A program made the translations under genes and the position numbers. Positions 41,849 through 49,897 of a DNA stretch of 64,000 nucleotides are shown here, piece by piece. Under the pieces are notes generated by a model, which saw only the letters and a program-made list of their open reading frames with translations, made no database searches and had not been told where the DNA came from. The stretch comes from Pseudopedobacter sp037968815 (GTDB lineage Bacteria > Bacteroidota > Bacteroidia > Sphingobacteriales > Sphingobacteriaceae): the NCBI GenBank assembly GCA_037968815.1, contig JBBKWF010000004.1, forward strand, positions 1 to 64,000, written 5' to 3'. How positions within the stretch are numbered: the first letter of the stretch is position 1; each line of letters starts with the position of its first letter.

Positions 41849-44740
41849 TTAATTGAGTAATAATGATTCTAAGTTTTTTCTGTATCGAGTATAGCCAAAA
41901 TTGTCATTTACTTTTTCCATTAACAATTTGGGTTGTGTAGATAAAGGATGATTTTGATAATTTTTTATTGCATTGATTAAAGCTTGCTCATCATTAGGGT
42001 TTATCAATGTACCTAACTCGCCATTCACAAGCGCATCAACAGAGCCGTCTAAATTACCTGCAACCACTGGCAATCCACAAGCCATAGCTTCAATAAATAC
42101 AATTCCAAACCCTTCTTTTTGGCTAGGCATCACAAATAAACTAGCCATACTGAAGTAACTGCTAATTTCTTCATCTGGTACAAAGCCACACAGTTTTACC
42201 TCTTCTTTTAAATCGAGTTTCTGAATTAAGGCGTTTACACGCTGATATTCTGGCTCATCGTATTTTCCTAAGATTAAGTATTTGTATTTCTTGCCTTCTT
42301 TTTTTAATTGGGCTAAGGCTGATATCACTTTATCATAGCCTTTATATTTTTCTGAGCTTACTAAGCGTGTTAGAGTTACTAAAATACACTCTTCATGATT
42401 AATTTGGTGCTTTTCTCTCAATGAGTCAACAATAATAGCTTGTGGCTTGGTAACAAAAAAAGGATCTAAGCTGTTGTGAAATACCACACACTTATGTTGG
42501 TCTAATTTGTGGTGATTGACTAAGTTATCTTTAGTGAATTCACTCACAGGCAAAATTAAATCCGCTTGTTTTAAAAATGCTTTTTTAAGAAAACTCTGGT
42601 TACCCCAAACCTCTATACCGTGTGCTTGTAATAATATTTTAGTTTTTGGATTTAAAAATTTGATTAATAAGCCTACCAGTGCCATATTGATATGGCTAAA
42701 CATGACAACATCACATTTTATCCCTTTTTTTACACTTGCATAAATAAATGGGATTAGTTTCCCTTTAAAGCCTTCAAACCTTCTTTTGGTAATATATTTT
42801 TCGTCAGGGGCAATATCGTAAAGGCTTTTTGCATGAAAGCGAATTAAATGCTTGGATTGAATATCTGTGCCGGCTTTCATTAAAACTCGATTTACTTTTT
42901 CGATACCGCCCGTATGACTAAATGTTTTAAGCGTTAGAAAAAGGGCATCTTTTTGAGGGAGAAAGTTTTCTATCTGTAGCAGAGCGTAACACCTACTCCA
43001 ATGCAGTTTATTGTTTAAAAACAGTTTTCCCAATTTAGCTACCTGCTTATTGGAGTGTGTTGCAATTTTATTAATATCTGGGTGAGATTTATTCCAATCC
43101 TGAAAAGGAAAGGTAAATCCCATTTTTTTACGTTGATAAATTTCTTTGGGTAGAATTTCTTTGAAAGAGTTCACCAATAACGCCTTAGGCAGATCCCCCT
43201 TGAATTTAATCGCTGGGGAAATCTGATGCACTAGTTTTAAGAAATCTTTATCTAAAAAAGGAACCCTAACCTCAACACCATGTTGCATACTCATGTAATC
43301 GGTGTCACGCAATAACTGGGAGCGCATATATATATTCTGTTCTAACCAGCTTACATAGTTTTTAGGTGCAATTTTGTTTCGAGGACTATTATATTTAAGG
43401 TTTCCTAGGGCTTCATGAATTTCACCTTCGGTAGAATCTAATAATTTACTGATGGTTTTTGGGGTATAAAAACCTCGCAGAAACAGATAATCAGCATAAG
43501 TACGTTCTTCCTTTAAGAAAAGGAGTTTTTTTAATTTATCGTCATTTAGGTGGTCGGCGATGTTGAAAATCCGGAGCGGTAATTTTCTTAAGGCGATAGC
43601 GGTATCAATCCTTTTAAAGGAAGGGTAACCGCCGAAAAGTTCGTCACCACCTAAACCAGAAAGCACTGCTTTTAACCCATTTTGCTTAGCACATCTAGAA
43701 ATAAACCAAGAGTTAACCGCGTCATTACTAGGCTGATCAAAAGAAATTTGTAACTGGGGGAGGGCCTCTAAATATTCATTTTTAGTGATGATATAATGTG
43801 TGTGATTGCTGTTTATTTTTTTTTGTATGATTTTTTGGAAGTACGATTCATCATAAGCGTTTTCATTAAAACTGACAGACAAAGTTTGTATTTGCTGTGT
43901 AGAGTTTTGAGCAGCCAATAAAGAGATAATGCTACTATCTATACCCCCACTTAAAAACACGCCAATAGGTGCGTCAGAAATAAGGTGTCTTTTTACTGCA
44001 CTGCTTAAGGTAGAGTTGATGAGTTGATGAACTTCTTTTTCATCAGTTAAATTGGAACTGAACTTGAGTTCTTCAAAAGTTTCAGCTTCTGTTTGATGAG
44101 TGAGCAAATCATAAGTCAGCACCGTACCTGGAGCTAAAGACTTTACATTTTTTAAAGTAGTATAAGGCTCAGGTATAAAACCGAAAGACAAAAAATAAAT
44201 TTTCCAATTTGGATCTTCTTCAATGATTAGTCCAGATGCCGCAAAGGCCTTTACTTCGCTAGCAAAGATAAATTGATTCTTTTGATGGTAGTAGTATAGA
44301 GGCTTAATACCTGCTACATCTCTGGCAAGAATTAATTTTTTGGTACGTTGATCATAAATTGCAATAGAAAACATACCATTAAACAGCTGAAAGCATTTGT
44401 TGCCCCAAGCTGCATAAGCATGTAAAATAACTTCCGTATCAGAATGGCTTTGAAATTGATGCCCTAAAGCAATTAAATCATTGCGTATTTCTTGGTAATT
44501 ATAAATTTCACCATTGAAACTGAGGCATAAATGCTGATAAGCCATGGGCTGATGACCAGCTTTACTCAAATCGATTAGAGATAAACGGCGATGACCTAGT
44601 GCTAAATGAACCTCATCATCTACAAAATAACCTTCACCATCTGGCCCACCATGTGCTTGCAAATCACACATTTTTTTAATGTTGTGATGGAGGGTGTCTT
44701 TCAAGAAAAAAGGATGGACAATTCCAGCAATTCTACACAT
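41849..44740 (-). CDS. Fusion of asparagine synthase-type amidotransferase and GT4 glycosyltransferase
   Basis: One 963-residue frame with two enzymes. Residues 1-594 are a full AsnB: Cys2 nucleophile (MCRIAGIVHP), glutaminase segment LSFNGEIYNYQEIR, and synthetase ATP loop VFLSGGIDSSIISLLAA. Residues about 597-963 are a full GT4: LFLTLKTFSHTGGIEKVNRV, LTRLVSSEKYKGYDKVISAL and KEGFGIVFIEAMACGLPVV. The join ENFLPQKDALFLTL has almost no linker and looks like loss of a stop and start between neighbouring genes. AsnB members in glycan loci can amidate uronic acids; that role is inferred. Confidence 0.92.
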   Translation of the reverse strand: MCRIAGIVHPFFLKDTLHHNIKKMCDLQAHGGPDGEGYFVDDEVHLALGHRRLSLIDLSKAGHQPMAYQHLCLSFNGEIYNYQEIRNDLIALGHQFQSHSDTEVILHAYAAWGNKCFQLFNGMFSIAIYDQRTKKLILARDVAGIKPLYYYHQKNQFIFASEVKAFAASGLIIEEDPNWKIYFLSFGFIPEPYTTLKNVKSLAPGTVLTYDLLTHQTEAETFEELKFSSNLTDEKEVHQLINSTLSSAVKRHLISDAPIGVFLSGGIDSSIISLLAAQNSTQQIQTLSVSFNENAYDESYFQKIIQKKINSNHTHYIITKNEYLEALPQLQISFDQPSNDAVNSWFISRCAKQNGLKAVLSGLGGDELFGGYPSFKRIDTAIALRKLPLRIFNIADHLNDDKLKKLLFLKEERTYADYLFLRGFYTPKTISKLLDSTEGEIHEALGNLKYNSPRNKIAPKNYVSWLEQNIYMRSQLLRDTDYMSMQHGVEVRVPFLDKDFLKLVHQISPAIKFKGDLPKALLVNSFKEILPKEIYQRKKMGFTFPFQDWNKSHPDINKIATHSNKQVAKLGKLFLNNKLHWSRCYALLQIENFLPQKDALFLTLKTFSHTGGIEKVNRVLMKAGTDIQSKHLIRFHAKSLYDIAPDEKYITKRRFEGFKGKLIPFIYASVKKGIKCDVVMFSHINMALVGLLIKFLNPKTKILLQAHGIEVWGNQSFLKKAFLKQADLILPVSEFTKDNLVNHHKLDQHKCVVFHNSLDPFFVTKPQAIIVDSLREKHQINHEECILVTLTRLVSSEKYKGYDKVISALAQLKKEGKKYKYLILGKYDEPEYQRVNALIQKLDLKEEVKLCGFVPDEEISSYFSMASLFVMPSQKEGFGIVFIEAMACGLPVVAGNLDGSVDALVNGELGTLINPNDEQALINAIKNYQNHPLSTQPKLLMEKVNDNFGYTRYRKNLESLLLN

Positions 44741-44743
44741 GGG

Positions 44744-44780
44744 TTAAAGTTGAAAGTATAAAGTCGAAAGTAAAAAGACT
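44744..44780. repeat. Heptanucleotide array NNAAAGT x4-5, intergenic
   Basis: Units TTAAAGT, TGAAAGT, ATAAAGT, CGAAAGT, AAAAAGA lie end to end just upstream of the AsnB-GT4 start. The last five bases are constant and the first two vary. Together with 44823-44864 it fills most of the wzc/AsnB-GT4 spacer. Confidence 0.88.
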
Positions 44781-44822
44781 GCCACGATTATAGAAAGTAT
44801 AATTTTTTTTAATTCAATTATT

Positions 44823-44864
44823 TAGCCTTGTGCTTTTAGCCTTCAGCTTTCTGCCTTTAGCTGT
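44823..44864. repeat. Heptanucleotide array TAGCCTT/CAGCTTT x6 at the wzc stop
   Basis: Units TAGCCTT, GTGCTTT, TAGCCTT, CAGCTTT, CTGCCTT, TAGCTGT (plus-strand reading). The wzc stop codon (44857-44859) lies inside the last unit, so the array may have set the present C-terminus of Wzc. It is of the same family as the arrays at 13063, 15084 and 49209. Confidence 0.85.
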
Positions 44865-47292
44865 TTTTCTTCTTTTTGAAATGGTATTTGATTTGGCCTA
44901 CTAAGTTCCACCAGCTTGGTTTAACGTCATCATAATAACCGTAACCGTAATAACCACTATAATCTGCATAATAGTAATAGCTTTCATAATAGCTATTTGC
45001 ATAATTGGTGCTGTAATACCTACTGTATAAGGAGTCGTTACTAAATGCATTCAGGATAATGACCATATTAGAAAGACCAAATTCTCTGCTTAGTTTATTT
45101 GGGATGGTGGATGCACCAACTCTAGAAACTCCAGAACGAATTACAAAAATATTGATGTCTGATTGCCTTATTAAAGGAACCGAATCGGAAACTAAGCCTA
45201 CAGGTGCAGTATCAATTAGCACATAGTCGTATTTAGTAGATAAATAATCGACTAAAACTTTCATTCTTTCTGATTGTATCAGTTCTGAAGGGTTTGGCGG
45301 GTTAGGACCGGAAGGAATGAAGTCTAAGCCTTCCACATGGGTTTGTAGCAATACATCTTCAATTTGATGCTGGTTGGCCAAATAAGTACTCAAGCCTTTG
45401 TCGTTATCCACCTCAAAAGCCTTGTGCATTTTAGACTTACGTAAATCTGCTGCGATAATCACTACCTTTTTATCAATTAGCGATAGCGTACTGGCTAAGT
45501 TGATGGTCATAAAGGACTTACCTTCACCTGAAATTTCTGAGGTAATACAAATTACTTTGGAGTTTTTTTCGGAAGCCAAGAAACTTAAATTAGTTCGGAC
45601 CGATCGGATGGATTCAGCGAAAACTGATTTGGGTTTTTCTAAAGAAAGTACTTGTTTATTGGATTTGTCTAGTTTGGTAGGGAAAGTTTTTACTACCCCA
45701 ATAATTGGCATATTGGTAAGCGACTCTACTGTCTCCTTATCATATACATAAGGGTTAATTACACGTACCAAAACAATTACACCAAGACTGAGGATGATGC
45801 CGATTAATAAAGCGGAAGAATAAATTCTGGCTTTTTGAGGTTCAACTAATTGGTAAGAAAGAGGAGCTTCGTTTACAATACTAACGCCTGAGGAAATCGC
45901 TGACAAGGCGATTTCAGACTCCAATTTTCGTTCTGACAGAAAGGAATATACTTTTTCGTTAATGTCGTAAGTGCGTTGTAGATTGATAAGGCTTTGCTCA
46001 ACTCCTGGAACAACTGAGAGGTTTTCGTCTGCGCTTCGTATCTCTTTTTCAAGGTTTGCAATGTATTTGTTTTGCCTTTCTCTAAAGCTTTTTATGTTGC
46101 GTATAATAGCCTCTTTAATTTCGAAAATTTGACGATCCAGCTCAATAATAGGATTTGATTTTTCATTATAGGTTACCAATTTGCCAGAGCGTTCAATCAA
46201 TAATTCATTTAATTTAGTGATTAATCCTTTTAGAAAAGCACCAGTTTCTCCCTCGATATTAAAATTTAGGTAAACTTTATCTTGATTGTTCTTAATTTGC
46301 TGTTCAAATATATCCAGATTGATGTTTTGGGTTTTAAAACCAATTAATTGTTCTTGATAGTTTGTTAATCTTTTTTCTCGGGATTGAGTGAAAGAATTTA
46401 TTGTAGCAACTTTGTTTTCAACTTTATAGTCTTTTAATTTGTTTTGAGAAGCTTTTAACTCATCAGACATGATTTTCAACTGTGAGTTGATGAAGCCAAT
46501 AGTGGCATTTGCACCCTGACTTTTATTTTGCTCATCTAAAAATACATATTCTTTCATGATTGAGTTAACAATATCTTTAGCGAAGTATGGGTTTTCATCC
46601 ACATGACTCAACTGCATGATATTGGTGTTCTTGCCTAACTCCCTGATAGAGAGTGACTTTAGCACTCTTCCTAATAAGTCTTCCCGATGATTGACTTTAA
46701 AAAAATAGTCAGCAAAATCTGCTTTGAAGGAGTCTTCAATGACCATTGTGTAGCCTTGAAAAGTGAATAGTTCCCCAAAGTTTTTTTTAATACTTAAGTT
46801 TTGATTTTCGTCTTTAATACTAAGGGTGAAGGATTTTTTGTCAATCTTTTTAAAAAGATAAGTTCCTCTATGTCGTTGTAAGCTATCTTCCTTAATTATT
46901 TTCACCTCAAAAGGTTTATAAGGATACATTTCTTTAGTTCGGAAACGACCAACTATATAGTAGGATACTCTATAATCCAATCTGGCTATTGCATTTGTAA
47001 TTAAAGCATGAGACCTAATAACATAACCCTCCGCCTCAATTGTTTTCCCTGCACCACCAACTCCACCTTTAAATAAACTAGAAATCTCTGTATTACTTTT
47101 CTCCAATTTCATTGAAGAGGAGGTGATAAAAGTCTGCGGTGTAAACCAGAGGTAAATATATGCGGAAATTATACAGACAGCTAGAGTTGAAGCCACCCAA
47201 TACCATCTACTCCATAAAATTTTAAATATCTTGATATAATCAATCTCTTGATTGATTTGCATATCTTTTTCCTTATTTTGATCTAAATCCAT
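44857..47292 (-). CDS. wzc: Wzc-type polysaccharide co-polymerase and tyrosine autokinase
   Basis: An 811-residue inner-membrane protein. A first membrane helix lies near residue 35 (WYWVASTLAVCIISAYIYLW), then a periplasmic chain-length domain with long coiled-coil stretches, and a second helix near residue 505 (IYSSALLIGIILSLGVIVLV). The BY-kinase domain has Walker A SGEGKS, Walker A' VVIIAADLRKSK (first Asp replaced by Ala) and Walker B VLIDTAP. The tail holds 16 tyrosines within about 36 residues, the autophosphorylation cluster. It lies five bases downstream of wza. Confidence 0.94.
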   Translation of the reverse strand: MDLDQNKEKDMQINQEIDYIKIFKILWSRWYWVASTLAVCIISAYIYLWFTPQTFITSSSMKLEKSNTEISSLFKGGVGGAGKTIEAEGYVIRSHALITNAIARLDYRVSYYIVGRFRTKEMYPYKPFEVKIIKEDSLQRHRGTYLFKKIDKKSFTLSIKDENQNLSIKKNFGELFTFQGYTMVIEDSFKADFADYFFKVNHREDLLGRVLKSLSIRELGKNTNIMQLSHVDENPYFAKDIVNSIMKEYVFLDEQNKSQGANATIGFINSQLKIMSDELKASQNKLKDYKVENKVATINSFTQSREKRLTNYQEQLIGFKTQNINLDIFEQQIKNNQDKVYLNFNIEGETGAFLKGLITKLNELLIERSGKLVTYNEKSNPIIELDRQIFEIKEAIIRNIKSFRERQNKYIANLEKEIRSADENLSVVPGVEQSLINLQRTYDINEKVYSFLSERKLESEIALSAISSGVSIVNEAPLSYQLVEPQKARIYSSALLIGIILSLGVIVLVRVINPYVYDKETVESLTNMPIIGVVKTFPTKLDKSNKQVLSLEKPKSVFAESIRSVRTNLSFLASEKNSKVICITSEISGEGKSFMTINLASTLSLIDKKVVIIAADLRKSKMHKAFEVDNDKGLSTYLANQHQIEDVLLQTHVEGLDFIPSGPNPPNPSELIQSERMKVLVDYLSTKYDYVLIDTAPVGLVSDSVPLIRQSDINIFVIRSGVSRVGASTIPNKLSREFGLSNMVIILNAFSNDSLYSRYYSTNYANSYYESYYYYADYSGYYGYGYYDDVKPSWWNLVGQIKYHFKKKKNS

Positions 47293-47297
47293 AAAGG

Positions 47298-48080
47298 CTA
47301 TTTGATATTTCTAATGATAAGGTAAGTATTTAAAGCAAGAATTGCTATGGATGCAAGTGCATTAATAGGTAAAATGTTTTTTGATATCACTGCAAGCTTA
47401 TTTTGTTCGGCAATAATGATATCACCATCTTGTAAAATCAATTTTGGGCTAGATAAAGTGTTAACTTTCGACAAATCAGCGATAATCAATTCGGGGTTAT
47501 TCCTATTACCTCGTATAATTCTAATTTTTTTTATGTTTGCTTCGTCAGAAACGCCACCGGCAACCCCTATCATGTCTACTAGGTCAGTTTTTTGATTTTC
47601 TAACATGAAATTTCCCTCGCTATTAAATGCTCCCAGCATAGTTACTTTTAGGCTATTAATAGTTAACTCAATGATAGGATCCTTAAACAAAGCTTCGCCA
47701 TATAATTTTTGTATTTTATCTGTAGCCTGTTGTTTATTTAAGCCGACTATACTTACGTTTCCAAGTGCAGGTAAAACAATTTCACCGTTTTGATTTACTT
47801 CATAGTTGATTCTTAAATCTCCTGTTGATCCAGATCTTGCACCTAAAAGCTCCGGATCTTGCAGGTTTTTAATGATAATTTTATCAAAGGGCTTAATTCT
47901 ATATTCAGAATAAGTGCTCTGATTATTAAATACTGCTACTGTTTTTAGCGTGTCGGAATTGAAACTTTTTGGGTATTGTAAAATCCGGGAGGAATTTTTA
48001 TAACTACAAGAACTCATTAAAACCACCGCCAGTAACCAAAAAAATGAAAGATTTTTCAAGCGGTAAATATTACCATTCAT
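47298..48080 (-). CDS. wza: Polysaccharide export lipoprotein (Wza type)
   Basis: An outer-membrane export protein of about 260 residues. A lipoprotein signal FFWLLAVVLMSSCSY supports a start at the ATG at 48080 (48086 and 48116 are in-frame alternatives). The Poly_export domain follows (YRIKPFDKIIIKNL, VNQNGEIVLPALGNVSIVGL), then SLBB-type segments (VTMLGAFNSEGNFML, MIGVAGGV, LILQDGDIIIA). A hydrophobic C-terminal helix (about residues 240-258) is typical of Bacteroidota members. It is the first gene of the locus. Confidence 0.92.
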   Translation of the reverse strand: MNGNIYRLKNLSFFWLLAVVLMSSCSYKNSSRILQYPKSFNSDTLKTVAVFNNQSTYSEYRIKPFDKIIIKNLQDPELLGARSGSTGDLRINYEVNQNGEIVLPALGNVSIVGLNKQQATDKIQKLYGEALFKDPIIELTINSLKVTMLGAFNSEGNFMLENQKTDLVDMIGVAGGVSDEANIKKIRIIRGNRNNPELIIADLSKVNTLSSPKLILQDGDIIIAEQNKLAVISKNILPINALASIAILALNTYLIIRNIK

Positions 48081-48332
48081 AAGCATATCTATTTCAGCTT
48101 CAATTATTAAAGCCATTTTGTTGCAATAATACCCAAAATTTTCAGAAACATAAGTAAAAGAGTGTATAAAAACACGCTATACTTATCCATACGTCGGCTT
48201 TAGACTGCTGTAATTAATGTGTTTTTAGCGTTTATCAACAACCTATGCCACATCAAACCTCTGTCGATATAAAACAAATGCAAACCATCCTTCAATCCGC
48301 CAATTATCTCCCTTTAAATTTTATCTTTGCAA
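48081..48332. other. Divergent spacer between wza and yicC
   Basis: About 250 bases that must hold the promoter of the polysaccharide locus (minus) and that of yicC (plus, see 48322-48329). I found no exact minus-strand TAnnTTTG match, no JUMPstart-like element and no upstream NusG-like regulator gene. Confidence 0.5.
48322..48329 (+). promoter_or_regulatory. Candidate -7 element (TATCTTTG) abutting the yicC start
   Basis: TATCTTTG matches the Bacteroidota consensus exactly and ends only three bases before the yicC ATG at 48333. A transcript starting the usual distance downstream would have no leader, or would start inside the gene. A clear -33 TTTG is not visible. Confidence 0.5.
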
Positions 48333-49208
48333 ATGATTAAATCTATGACTGGCTACGGTGCCAGTGTTACAGACCTCGCCAACGGCAAATACACTGTTGA
48401 ACTCAAATCTCTAAACAGCAAATTTCTAGAGCTAAATATTAAGCTGCCCAAAGCATTTTCAGATAAAGAATTTTTTCTTAGAAATGAATGTAGCAAGTTA
48501 TTGGAGCGTGGAAAAGTAATGTTAAGCATTAGTGCTGATGTTACCGATGCAGGTTCAAAAGCGGCTACTATTAATAAAGATTTATTTGCGCATTATTATG
48601 CGGAACTAAAATCCATAGCGCAAGCCACTGGCGCTGAAGCAAACAACTTAATGCCTGTTGTTTTAAATTTACCAGAAGTAGTAAAATACGATGAAAGCTC
48701 GGTTTCTGAGGATGAATGGAAACTGATGTTGAGTACTTTTTATAAGGCTATAGATGCTTTCCAGCAATTTAGAGCTGATGAAGGTGCCGTTTTAGAGAAT
48801 GACCTTACAAGCCGTATCAACAATATTTTGAACTTTATGGCTTTGGTAGAACGTGACGAGCCTAATCGTGTGCCCGCTATCAAAGAGAAATTAAACACCA
48901 TGCTAGCCGAGGCTGTTGGTAAAGAAAACGTAGACCAAAACAGGTTAGAGCAAGAGCTGATTTACTACATAGATAAATTGGACATTACCGAAGAAAAAGT
49001 TCGTTTAAAAAGTCATTGCAACTATTTTAACGAGACGCTTAAAAATAAAGACGCTAACGGTAAAAAATTAGGTTTTATATCTCAAGAAATTGGTAGGGAA
49101 ATTAACACCATGGGCTCTAAAGCAAACGACGCTAATATTCAACGCTATGTAGTGGGTATGAAAGAAGAGCTCGAAAAAATTAAAGAACAATTATTAAACG
49201 TTTTGTAA
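48333..49208 (+). CDS. yicC: YicC family protein
   Basis: A 291-residue protein starting MIKSMTGYGAS, the unmistakable YicC N-terminus, and ending with the DUF1732 part (SHCNYFNETLKNKDANGKKL, GFISQEIGREINTMGSKAND). YicC proteins are endoribonuclease-related stress factors. I chose the ATG at 48333; an in-frame TTG two codons earlier is less likely. It precedes gmk, a common gene order in bacteria. Confidence 0.95.
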   Translation: MIKSMTGYGASVTDLANGKYTVELKSLNSKFLELNIKLPKAFSDKEFFLRNECSKLLERGKVMLSISADVTDAGSKAATINKDLFAHYYAELKSIAQATGAEANNLMPVVLNLPEVVKYDESSVSEDEWKLMLSTFYKAIDAFQQFRADEGAVLENDLTSRINNILNFMALVERDEPNRVPAIKEKLNTMLAEAVGKENVDQNRLEQELIYYIDKLDITEEKVRLKSHCNYFNETLKNKDANGKKLGFISQEIGREINTMGSKANDANIQRYVVGMKEELEKIKEQLLNVL

Positions 49209-49271
49209 TAAAGCTAAAAGCTTAGTTGCAAAGCAAATGCTTTCAGCCTTCAGCTTTTAGCCTTCAGCTTT
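49209..49271. repeat. Heptanucleotide array TAGCCTT/CAGCTTT x5 forming a hairpin between yicC and gmk
   Basis: Units ATGCTTT, CAGCCTT, CAGCTTT, TAGCCTT, CAGCTTT run from 49237 to 49271. The left side carries inverted units (AAGCTAAAAGCTT). GCTAAAAGCT (49213-49222) can pair with AGCTTTTAGC (49252-49261) across a 29-base loop. The array fills nearly the whole intergenic spacer. Confidence 0.85.
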
Positions 49272-49278
49272 TATAAGA

Positions 49279-49854
49279 ATGCAAGGTAAATTAATTATAT
49301 TTTCTGCTCCATCTGGCGCAGGCAAAACCACCATCGTACAACACCTGTTAAAAACCTTTCCGGGTAAAATTGCTTTTTCCATATCGGCAACTACCAGAGA
49401 GTCTCGCGGAGTTGAACAAAACGAAAAAGACTATTATTTTATTTCTAAAGAAGAGTTTCTACATAAAGTTGCCAAGCATGAGTTTGCCGAGTTTGAAGAA
49501 GTTTACTCAGGTACTTTTTATGGTACTTTAAAAAGTGAGATACAACGTATTTGGGACAGCGGAAAAACCGTAATCTTTGACCTGGACGTTGAAGGTGGCT
49601 TACGTTTAAAAGAAAAATACGGCGAAAATGCACTGGCTATTTTTGTACAGCCTCCATCATTAGAAGTATTAATTGAACGCTTAACCGGCAGAGGAACCGA
49701 AAGCGTAGAAAAAGTACAAGAACGCATAAATAAAGCTGGCAAAGAATTAAGCTACGCCCCAAAATTTGACGTCATACTGCAGAACAACGATTTAAGTATT
49801 GCTTGCGCCAATGCGGAAGAACTACTTTTAAACTTTACAGAGAAAAAAGCTTAG
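49279..49854 (+). CDS. gmk: Guanylate kinase
   Basis: A 191-residue GMP kinase, normal length. The P-loop is FSAPSGAGKTTIV at the N-terminus, the GMP-binding part has SISATTRESRGVEQNEKDYYF, and FDLDVEGGLRLKEKYG is also typical. It converts GMP and ATP to GDP and ADP in purine metabolism. It is preceded by a heptanucleotide array instead of a recognisable ribosome-binding site. Confidence 0.96.
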   Translation: MQGKLIIFSAPSGAGKTTIVQHLLKTFPGKIAFSISATTRESRGVEQNEKDYYFISKEEFLHKVAKHEFAEFEEVYSGTFYGTLKSEIQRIWDSGKTVIFDLDVEGGLRLKEKYGENALAIFVQPPSLEVLIERLTGRGTESVEKVQERINKAGKELSYAPKFDVILQNNDLSIACANAEELLLNFTEKKA

Positions 49855-49897
49855 CATTATTTTCTGTAAATTACCTTTTCTTAAAGCCATATTTACA

